Below are positions 58,041 through 64,000 of a DNA stretch of 64,000 bases, piece after piece. The first letter of the stretch is position 1, and the number at the start of each line of letters is the position of its first letter. The notes beneath the pieces were generated by a model. The model saw only the letters and a list, made by a program, of their open reading frames with translations, did no database searches and was not told the origin of the DNA. The position numbers were made by a program, and so were the translations under genes. Source of the stretch: Dehalococcoidia bacterium (GTDB taxonomy: Bacteria > Chloroflexota > Dehalococcoidia > Bin125); contig JAJDTU010000005.1 in NCBI GenBank assembly GCA_022826965.1, positions 186,001 through 250,000 of the forward strand, in the 5' to 3' direction.

Positions 58041-60473
58041 CTATTGCTCGGCGATCGCCCGCGCGTTTCCAAGCAGGATGCCGAGATAGGTTGGGTTCTC
58101 CTCGGTCGGCTGCGACCAGATGATGCCCCGATGGGCGCCGGTCTCCGACGCGACCGTATCGAGCGATGAAGAGTCGAACTGCGGCTCGTGGAACACCGTT
58201 TCCACGCCTTCATGTTCGATCAGCTCAATCAGCTGGGCAATCGATTCGGCGCTGATCCCCTGCTCCGGTCCTTCGATCAGGAATCCCACGATCTCCAGGC
58301 CGTAGCGACGCGCAAAGTAGGCGAATGCGTCGTGGAACGTGACCAACAGACGCTGATTAGCCGGCACGCTCTCGATCAACGCGCGCGCCTCGGCGTCCGC
58401 TGCCTCAATCTCGGCGAGATAGAGGTCAAGGCGGTCGCTGAAGACGTCCGCGTCGTCCGGGTTCAGGGCGCTCAGTTCATCGGCAATCGCCGCGATGGCG
58501 ACGGAGGCGAGATCGGCGTCGAACCAGAAGTGCGGATCCTCGGAGCCGTGATGGTGGTGTCCGTGATCATCGCCCTCCTCTTCGTGTTCGTCGTCCTCGT
58601 GTCCGTGCTCATCCTCTTCGTGTTCGTCCTCCTCGTGTCCGTGCTCATCCTCTTCGTGCTCGTCCTCTTCGTGACCGTGCTCGTCCTCTTCATCTTCGTC
58701 GTGATCGGCATGGGGAGCCCCGTCGCTGTCGGTCACACCGACGAAGGCCAGGCTCGACGGCGCGCCGCCGACGTGCCACTCCTCTTCGATCTCCATGTGT
58801 GTGAGATGGACCCCCAGCACATGACCGCTGTTCGGGTCCGCGACGTACATCATGTCGCCAACGACGATGATTGCCGGCCGCCCGGCCTCGCCCGGTTCGA
58901 CCAGCTTCGCGGTCTCGAGCAGTTCGCCATCGTGCGCGTCGAGCGCGTGCAGCACTCCGTCAGCTCCGAGCACGTAGAAGATCTCGCCGTCGCTCGCGAA
59001 CGCCACGCTGAAGCTCGGCTCGCTGAACACCTGCCGCATCTCGAGGTGAACGACATCGATCAGCCAGATGCCGTCGTCGGCGAAGCCTTGACCGTCGAAG
59101 TAGGAGGCCTTGCCGAAAAAGTGCTCGACGTGGTGATGGCCGTAGACGGAGCCAATCCGCGAATCCTCGCGCATCTCAGCTGGATTGTCGATGAACTCGT
59201 GCTCGTACTCGCCGTCGTGCGCGTGGAAGAAGAGCACCCCGCCGATGCAGCCAAAGGCTGCCCCGTGCTCGTTGTGCCCCTCGCCGTGCATGCCCGGGCA
59301 GGAACGATTGCTGGCGTCGTAGACCACTTCGTCGTCGAACGTGCGCACCTCGACGCCAACAGGCAACACATCCTCAGGGTCGTCGGGATTCTTGGTCGTG
59401 ACGACCACGTGGTCATCCGTCATAACCAACGCCGCGCCGTGCTGCGGCCCGGCCTCGAGCACGATCGGTTCGTAGTCGCCCTGGGTCGTAGAAAGGTCGT
59501 GTTCGTTGATCAGGATTACATGACCGCTGGTGTCGGCGAAGATCGCCGTCCAGCCGTGGCTGTTGACGTAGTGAATCGGGTTCTCTTCGACAATCTCGAG
59601 CGAGTGCCGGGAAACGGGCTCGGTGACCAGGTCGTAGTGGTCTCCATGCTCGACGAGGTAGACGCCGCCGTCGAAGATGTGCACTCGATCGTCGCCGTCT
59701 TCGGGACCGCGAGCGAGGACGACGCCGTAACGGTGCGTCGGACTCGGCAGCACGCGAGCGCGCGGCGCGGCAATCTCGAATAGGCCACTGTTCACTTCCT
59801 CGGTCGACAGATCGATGACCGAGAGGTGCGCTTCCAGCGCGTCCGCGACGATCAATCGACCGACGGCGTGAGCCTCCCCGTGCTCGTCCTCGTGCATCTC
59901 CTCGTCGTCGTGACCGTGCTCGTCCTCGCCCATGAGCGCGCCGAACGCCAACAGCTCATGTCCGGCCTCTTCGATCGCTTCAGCCAGGTCGAGAACGTAC
60001 GTGGCATTCTCCTCGATCACATCGATATAGGCCGATTCGAGTCCCGCTCCGTTGATGATCACGATGTCGGCGTCCGCGATCGCGCGGATGTCCGACACGG
60101 TCAGCTCAAGGATGTGCGCGTCCGCTCCCGCCGGGACCAGCGCGCGCACGTTGACCCGGTCGCCTCCGATCTGGCGGACCCAGTCCGCGATCACCTGCGT
60201 CGAGACCACGACGTTCAGCGGCTCAGCGGACACCGCCTGTGGTTGGGTTTGTTGTTCCTGCTGCTGCTGTTGCGTCGTCGCTGCTCGCGACGGCGCAGCC
60301 GCTTCGCGTTCCTGCTGCTGGTCCTGAGCCTGTTGCTCTGCAGCCGCAGTCTGTTGTTGCTGCGATTGAGTCTGCTGTTGCTGTTGGTCGTCGTCGGAAC
60401 AGCCGACGACCAGGGCAGCCGACAGCGACAACGCCATGAGGGCGCCGAGCGCCCCTTTGAAGAACCGGGACAT
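58041..60473 (-). CDS. Zinc-binding lipoprotein: ZnuA/AztC receptor split by an AztD-like beta-propeller
   Basis: An 810-residue lipoprotein; ordinary ZnuA is about 300. Signal peptide with lipobox VVGC (Cys25), then a Gln-rich linker to residue 85. The ZnuA N-lobe spans about 86-172 (NVVVSTQVIADWVRQIGGD; metal His120 in GADAH). Residues about 203-580 form a beta-propeller like the AztD zinc chaperone: paired Cys392 (CPGMHGE) and Cys409 (AFGC), and repeated HxH-type segments. A His/Asp/Glu-rich 12-residue repeat (597-632) leads to the C-lobe with His648 (DPHFWFD), His714 (VTFHDAF) and a final lobe to 810. The fourth ligand Asp of ZnuA (LDPL) is not seen; the stretch reads IIWSQP. No ABC permease or ATPase is adjacent. 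Confidence 0.85.
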   Translation of the reverse strand: MSRFFKGALGALMALSLSAALVVGCSDDDQQQQQTQSQQQQTAAAEQQAQDQQQEREAAAPSRAATTQQQQQEQQTQPQAVSAEPLNVVVSTQVIADWVRQIGGDRVNVRALVPAGADAHILELTVSDIRAIADADIVIINGAGLESAYIDVIEENATYVLDLAEAIEEAGHELLAFGALMGEDEHGHDDEEMHEDEHGEAHAVGRLIVADALEAHLSVIDLSTEEVNSGLFEIAAPRARVLPSPTHRYGVVLARGPEDGDDRVHIFDGGVYLVEHGDHYDLVTEPVSRHSLEIVEENPIHYVNSHGWTAIFADTSGHVILINEHDLSTTQGDYEPIVLEAGPQHGAALVMTDDHVVVTTKNPDDPEDVLPVGVEVRTFDDEVVYDASNRSCPGMHGEGHNEHGAAFGCIGGVLFFHAHDGEYEHEFIDNPAEMREDSRIGSVYGHHHVEHFFGKASYFDGQGFADDGIWLIDVVHLEMRQVFSEPSFSVAFASDGEIFYVLGADGVLHALDAHDGELLETAKLVEPGEAGRPAIIVVGDMMYVADPNSGHVLGVHLTHMEIEEEWHVGGAPSSLAFVGVTDSDGAPHADHDEDEEDEHGHEEDEHEEDEHGHEEDEHEEDEHGHEDDEHEEEGDDHGHHHHGSEDPHFWFDADLASVAIAAIADELSALNPDDADVFSDRLDLYLAEIEAADAEARALIESVPANQRLLVTFHDAFAYFARRYGLEIVGFLIEGPEQGISAESIAQLIELIEHEGVETVFHEPQFDSSSLDTVASETGAHRGIIWSQPTEENPTYLGILLGNARAIAEQ
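58578..58685 (-). repeat. Three 36-bp tandem repeats encoding a metal-binding linker
   Basis: Three copies of the 12-residue unit DEHGHEEDEHEE (the third reads DEHGHEDDEHEE), encoded by nearly identical 36-bp DNA units at residues 597-632 of the zinc-binding lipoprotein. They add at least nine His in an acidic context, and sit at the place of the His-rich loop of normal ZnuA. Such a repeat may change in copy number between strains. Confidence 0.85.
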
Positions 60474-60547
60474 TGAGAAATCGATCTAGGCGGACTGTGT
60501 GCTCTCAGTGGCCTGTCCGCAAGGCCTTCACGACGCCCTGGTGGTGA

Positions 60548-60560
60548 TCACGGGCCGTGA
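60548..60560. promoter_or_regulatory. Palindromic site upstream of the zinc-binding gene
   Basis: TCACGG-G-CCGTGA is a perfect 6-bp inverted repeat, overlapped by the 8-bp palindrome GTGATCAC at 60544-60551. It lies about 75 bases upstream of the ATG at 60473 within the 201-bp gap to the amidase gene. It does not match a Zur or Fur consensus known to me. Confidence 0.35.
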
Positions 60561-60674
60561 CGCGCTTTCAGACCTTCATCAGCCTCCCGTCCAGTCCTCT
60601 CAGGAACTTAGCACCCGTCACGCCTATGGGCTGGCGCCCCGCCCGTCCAACCCCTGTTCACACCCATGCCGCCG

Positions 60675-61994
60675 CTAACCAGCGAGCGTCGACTCCACGA
60701 TCGCCGCCTGACCCAGCAACGTCTCGTCGTGACCGAACCGACCAACCAGCGAAAGACCGAGCGGCAGACCTCCGGACTCCCCGAACGGCAGGTTGATGAC
60801 CGGCATTCCGGCGTGCGTCCAGGGCAGATTCATCGCCGGCTCACCCGTCGAGCCCAGACCTTCGGTCGCCGGTCCTACCGCCGACGGCGCGAGCCAGGCG
60901 TCGATCCCGGCGCGGTCCATGCGCTCGTGCAGGCGTTGGCGCAGGGCGATCCGACTGGCTCGCCCAGCCTCGGCATCGGCCGTTGAGATCCGTTTGCCTT
61001 CTTCGTACAGCCGAGCGCTCTCGGGCCGGAACATCGCGCCGTATCTCGCATACCGCTCGTCGTGCGTCTCGGCAAACTCGTATGTCGTCATATGGCGGTG
61101 GCGGACGTTGATCTCGGCGATGTCGTGCAGTGTCGGCGTCGGTTCGACGCTCATACCGGCGTCGCGCAGCTTGGTGGCGGCATCTTCAAGCGCGCCGTGC
61201 ATCTCCGGACCCGCCTGTTCGAGGAAGGCGCCGGTCGGCACGCCGATCCGCGGGGCAGCGGCTTCCGCATCCTCGCGCTCGCGCCAGCCGAGCAAGATCG
61301 TCGACGCCACGAGGATCGCGTCGGCGACCGAGCTGACGAAGTAGCCGATCGTGTCCACCGACGGTGAGTAGTAGAGCGTTCCGCCGGTCGGAATGCGGTC
61401 GTACGACGGTTTGAAGCCCACCACGCCGCAGAACGTCGCCGGACGAATCACCGAGCCGACAGTCTGCGACCCCAGCGCCAATGGAGCGATTCCCGCCGCG
61501 ACCGCCGCCGCCGATCCGCTGCTCGACCCGCCCGGCGTGTGATCGCGGTTATGTGGATTGGCCGTCGCTCCCGAGGCAAAGAAGGCGAACTCTGTCGTCA
61601 CGGCCTTGCCCAGGACGAGCGCTCCTGCGGCGCGCAGTCGAGCCACCACGTCCGCCTCGGGACCGCTAAACGACTCCGGCGGCACCGCCGAGCCCGCGCG
61701 GGTCGGCATGCGGTCGACGTTGAAGATGTCCTTCACCGCCAGCATCGCCCCGTACAACGGGGGACGATCGTCCACCGAGGGCCATTGCTCCATCAACCCC
61801 GCGGCCTCGGACGACAGACGCTCGCGCTGCCGAGGATCGGGCAGCATGGCCCTCACCAACGGATTGACCTCATCGAGCCGCTTCAGAGTCTGCGCGATTA
61901 GATCCTGCAACGACAACTCGCCGGAGCGAGTCGCGGTGACCTGCTCGCTGAGTGAGAGCGGCGAGACCAGTGGTATGTCGCCCGTGTCGGGCAT
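60675..61994 (-). CDS. Amidase-signature family hydrolase
   Basis: A 439-residue amidase with Lys in AVKDIFNVD, the signature GGSSSGSAAAVAAGIAP and the second Ser in GSQTVGSVIRPATFCG. It differs from the first amidase (30.3 kb) by VGSVIRPA in place of GGSVRVPA and by a shorter C-terminus. GGAG lies 6 bases before ATG 61994. It is 22 bases downstream of the DinB gene and probably in one operon with the LLM oxidoreductase further upstream. The substrate is unknown. Confidence 0.9.
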   Translation of the reverse strand: MPDTGDIPLVSPLSLSEQVTATRSGELSLQDLIAQTLKRLDEVNPLVRAMLPDPRQRERLSSEAAGLMEQWPSVDDRPPLYGAMLAVKDIFNVDRMPTRAGSAVPPESFSGPEADVVARLRAAGALVLGKAVTTEFAFFASGATANPHNRDHTPGGSSSGSAAAVAAGIAPLALGSQTVGSVIRPATFCGVVGFKPSYDRIPTGGTLYYSPSVDTIGYFVSSVADAILVASTILLGWREREDAEAAAPRIGVPTGAFLEQAGPEMHGALEDAATKLRDAGMSVEPTPTLHDIAEINVRHRHMTTYEFAETHDERYARYGAMFRPESARLYEEGKRISTADAEAGRASRIALRQRLHERMDRAGIDAWLAPSAVGPATEGLGSTGEPAMNLPWTHAGMPVINLPFGESGGLPLGLSLVGRFGHDETLLGQAAIVESTLAG

Positions 61995-62016
61995 GGTTGG
62001 CTCCAACCGGCTCGGG

Positions 62017-62547
62017 CTAGAAGCCGAGTCCCTCTTTGCCCTGCATCGAGCGTCCGACGTTGATCTGGCCAAGGTGGTTGTTTGAATGGTTGATGATCAC
62101 CTGTCCGATGATCTCCCATTTGGCCAGTTCACCCTGCGGAACGATCCGCGTGATCGAGTCGAGGTACTCCGGCGTCATGTCGGCGATGCGGGGCACAATC
62201 ACGTCGGCGACGTCGTTCAGGTAGCTGGCGATAGTCGGACCGTCCGGGAAGACCCAGCTGGAAACTTCGTCGTAGCTCGTCCCGGTGCCCTGGTCGACCT
62301 TGGGCAGACCCCATTCCTCGAAGAGATTCTTCGACATCCAGATCGGCTGCTCCCGCTCGAAGGCGAAGTGAATCAGATTGTCGGCGGTGCGCGCGATGTG
62401 CCAGGCCTCAAATCCGATGCAGTTCTGACCGTCGTAGGTGCGGAAGTGGACCTCTTCCTGACTCAAGTCCTCCATCGATTGCGCCGTCCAGCGCAGCACG
62501 CGATCGGTGAACTTCGCCAGCGCGGCGGCCAGGCTCGTGTCGGCCAT
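62017..62547 (-). CDS. DinB-like four-helix protein
   Basis: A 176-residue DinB_2-type four-helix bundle. The metal-binding His pattern is visible in FEAWHIARTADNLIHFAF (residues about 45-65) and in INHSNNHLGQINVGR near the C-terminus. These proteins are often thiol-dependent transferases or hydrolases. It is distinct from the DinB protein at 26.6 kb. It lies 63 bases after the LLM gene and 22 before the amidase gene, all on the minus strand. Confidence 0.87.
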   Translation of the reverse strand: MADTSLAAALAKFTDRVLRWTAQSMEDLSQEEVHFRTYDGQNCIGFEAWHIARTADNLIHFAFEREQPIWMSKNLFEEWGLPKVDQGTGTSYDEVSSWVFPDGPTIASYLNDVADVIVPRIADMTPEYLDSITRIVPQGELAKWEIIGQVIINHSNNHLGQINVGRSMQGKEGLGF

Positions 62548-62610
62548 TGGTCATCCCTTCCAATCTCGTCGTGAAATCCGACGTCGGGTTGTTCGATTCC
62601 TCAGTGAACG

Positions 62611-63618
62611 TTACCCGACAAGCCGGGAAAGAGCGTCCGCCCAGACCTGATCATCCTCGCTGTCGACCGAGACCTGGTGCAGATCAACGCCGAACGACGA
62701 TTGCTCGTCCAGGTAGTCGGCGCAATCGTCCAACGAACCGCGCATCGAGAACCGCGGAGCGATCTCCATCGCAATCTCGGTCGCCGCGCCAACGCCGTCC
62801 GACTGCCACGCTTCACGCATCGCCGCGACCTCTTCCGCAAAACCCTGGCGCTCAAACTGGCGGAAGTAGCCCGGACCGTTGCGCACCGCGAAGAAGGCGA
62901 GCCCCTGGGCGAATCCGCGGTCGATCTCAGCCTGCCTGGACGCATCGGGCAGCAAGGTCGCCGAACCGGGGGACCGCACCTCAACCACATCCGCCGAACG
63001 ACCGGCATCGACCGACCACTGTTTCACCTGCCCGACCGAGTCCGCCACGCGGTCGTTGGGTATCCACGTGGGCATCCAGCCGTCGGCCAACTCGGCAGTC
63101 ATTCGTACTGAGGTTGGATTCAGCGTGGCGAGGTGAATCGGCGGCGTCGACTGGACAGGAACCATGCCGCTGACCAGCGCTCGCTCGACGCTGATCGTCG
63201 GGCCGTCGTAGCTGAATCGCTCGCGCGACCAGTAGAGCCGGATCAACTCGATGGTCTCCCGAATCCGAGCGAAGGGACGCTCGAACGTGACGCCGTGAAA
63301 TCGCTCGATCGCGCCCGGCGCGCTGGCGCCCAGTCCGACCACGACGCGACCGCCCGACAGCTGGTCGATGGTGCCGAAACTCTGAGTCAGCGTCGCCGGT
63401 GTCCGCGAAAAGACGTTCACGATCGAAGACGCGATGCGCACATTGGACGTCTCGTGGGCCAGCAGCGCCATGCCGGTGAACGCGTCGTGACCGTAGCCCT
63501 CGAGCACGCTGATCGTGTCGATCCCGATGTCATCCGCCAATCGCGCGCGGGCGAGGAATGTATCGACGAAATCAGGATTCCAGGGCAGGTTGACTGAGAT
63601 TCGGCGTTTCGCTGTCAT
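62611..63618 (-). CDS. LLM-class F420-dependent oxidoreductase
   Basis: A 335-residue luciferase-like enzyme of the F420 type. It has ISVNLPWNPDFVDTFLARARLADDIGIDTISVLEGYGHDAF (seen in segments ISVNLPWNP and DDIGIDTISVLEGYGHD), SSIVNVFSRTPATLTQSFGTIDQLSGGRVVVGLGAS and a C-terminal helix. The SGGRVVVGLGASAPG block fits the F420 phosphate pocket. ATG 63618 overlaps the stop of the upstream gene as ATGA, fixing the start and showing coupling. It is the fourth LLM enzyme in the window. Confidence 0.9.
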   Translation of the reverse strand: MTAKRRISVNLPWNPDFVDTFLARARLADDIGIDTISVLEGYGHDAFTGMALLAHETSNVRIASSIVNVFSRTPATLTQSFGTIDQLSGGRVVVGLGASAPGAIERFHGVTFERPFARIRETIELIRLYWSRERFSYDGPTISVERALVSGMVPVQSTPPIHLATLNPTSVRMTAELADGWMPTWIPNDRVADSVGQVKQWSVDAGRSADVVEVRSPGSATLLPDASRQAEIDRGFAQGLAFFAVRNGPGYFRQFERQGFAEEVAAMREAWQSDGVGAATEIAMEIAPRFSMRGSLDDCADYLDEQSSFGVDLHQVSVDSEDDQVWADALSRLVG

Positions 63619-64000
63619 ACCCAGGGATCTCCTTCGCGTACGGTCGCCGACAACAACCAGATCCGCACGGCGCAACGCACCTTGCCGTCCGCGTCAACGA
63701 CCCGATCATCTTCGCTCATATCGCGACCAATCGAGTCCATAACTCGCTCCCGGCCTTGGGGGAGAAATCCGAACAGCTTCAGCATTCGCCACCACGCGTC
63801 GAAGTCGTCCCACCAGAACTCACGCTCGATCTCCTCGATCGTGACATCGTCCAAACGCCGATCCTCGACCTCGCAGAGCAACGCCAACCGCACCGCTTCA
63901 CGCGGGTCGTACTGCAGCTCCACCTCCGGCCATGCCACCCCGCGCCGCTCCAACAGACCCAGCAGCCTCGTGCCGGGACCGCCGAAGAACGGCGAACCGA
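63615..64000 (-). CDS. Unknown acidic protein, 5' end cut by window edge
   Basis: The frame is open to the right edge with no stop, so the true start is outside. At least 128 residues are seen, ending in GDPWV. The visible part has GSPFFGGPGTRLLGLLERRG at its start, a Trp-rich acidic segment (EREFWWDDFDAWWRMLKLFGF) of which only parts are listed here (FWWDDFDAWW), and a C-terminal stretch CAVRIWLLSATVREGD. I do not recognise the family. Its stop overlaps the F420 oxidoreductase start by four bases, so it belongs to that operon. Confidence 0.7.
   Translation of the reverse strand, partial: GSPFFGGPGTRLLGLLERRGVAWPEVELQYDPREAVRLALLCEVEDRRLDDVTIEEIEREFWWDDFDAWWRMLKLFGFLPQGRERVMDSIGRDMSEDDRVVDADGKVRCAVRIWLLSATVREGDPWV

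Noticed and set aside
57905-58041. Integration (att) site at the 3' end of the tRNA-Arg gene
   Set aside because: No integrase gene and no repeated copy of the tRNA 3' end are found in the window; the downstream hairpin is better explained as a terminator.
58188-59783. 531-codon plus-strand frame opposite the zinc lipoprotein, with a hydrophobic Val/Leu/Ile run
   Set aside because: The hydrophobic run is the reverse of the His/Asp/Glu-rich repeat, so it is a composition shadow and not a membrane protein.
60480-60674. Zur or Fur operator upstream of the zinc-binding gene
   Set aside because: No AT-rich interrupted palindrome of the known Zur or Fur type is visible; only a GC-rich palindrome is seen and is reported as unassigned.

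Overview
The window is a GC-rich bacterial chromosome segment packed with 57 protein genes and one tRNA. There is no rRNA, transposase, phage gene or CRISPR array. The gene set points to a Chloroflexota bacterium of the SAR202/Dehalococcoidia kind: four luciferase-like F420/flavin oxidoreductases, a PPOX-fold flavoprotein, class III (CaiB/BaiF) CoA-transferases, acyl-CoA dehydrogenases, a thiolase-like/DUF35 pair, amidases and a hydantoinase. This placement is inferred from gene content only; no phylogenetic marker was compared.

Layout. 0-2.4 kb (mostly minus): partial LLM oxidoreductase, YhdH/AcuI-type reductase, metallophosphoesterase. 2.4-12.6 kb: gatB, four tandem aldo/keto reductase paralogues, then a housekeeping run yvcK-secG-fmt-rlmN and convergent rplY. 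12.7-16.3 kb: hyuA-hyuB. 16.4-19 kb: envelope genes (small membrane protein, M28 peptidase lipoprotein, LysM lipoprotein). 19-25.7 kb: acyl-CoA carboxylase beta subunit, mitochondrial-type aconitase, malate dehydrogenase and fumarase. 25.8-36.6 kb: PPOX protein, cupin, DinB, small ORF, LLM enzyme, SpoU methyltransferase and exonuclease III, then amidase, S9 peptidase and PEP carboxylase. 36.6-50.5 kb: acyl-CoA/CoA-transferase catabolic genes, HU protein, lyase, EthD protein, LLM enzyme. 50.5-57.8 kb: hydrolase, zinc ribbon protein, PcrA helicase, MazG, DUF1461 protein, triple Cache protein, FmdB protein. 57.8-60.5 kb: tRNA-Arg(CCT) and a very large zinc-binding lipoprotein. 60.7-64 kb: amidase, DinB, LLM enzyme, partial unknown gene.

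The most unusual gene is at 58041-60473 (minus). It is a ZnuA/AztC-type zinc-binding protein interrupted by what looks like an AztD-type zinc-chaperone beta-propeller and a His/Asp/Glu-rich tandem repeat. The window therefore appears to encode a zinc receptor and its metallochaperone as one lipoprotein.

The second notable signal is a roughly 50-bp repeat present six times between 23.0 and 28.8 kb, always in the same orientation. Its inner hairpin changes sequence but keeps its pairing (covariation). One copy forms the C-terminus of an ORF, and another ends right at the start codon of an rRNA/tRNA methyltransferase gene. Several genes lack a Shine-Dalgarno sequence and instead carry a TAnnnT box 4-9 bases before the start, which suggests leaderless transcripts.

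Metabolically, aconitase, malate dehydrogenase, fumarase, acyl-CoA carboxylase and PEP carboxylase form a central-carbon core. The CoA-transferase, dehydrogenase, amidase, hydantoinase and F420 enzymes look like peripheral catabolism feeding it.
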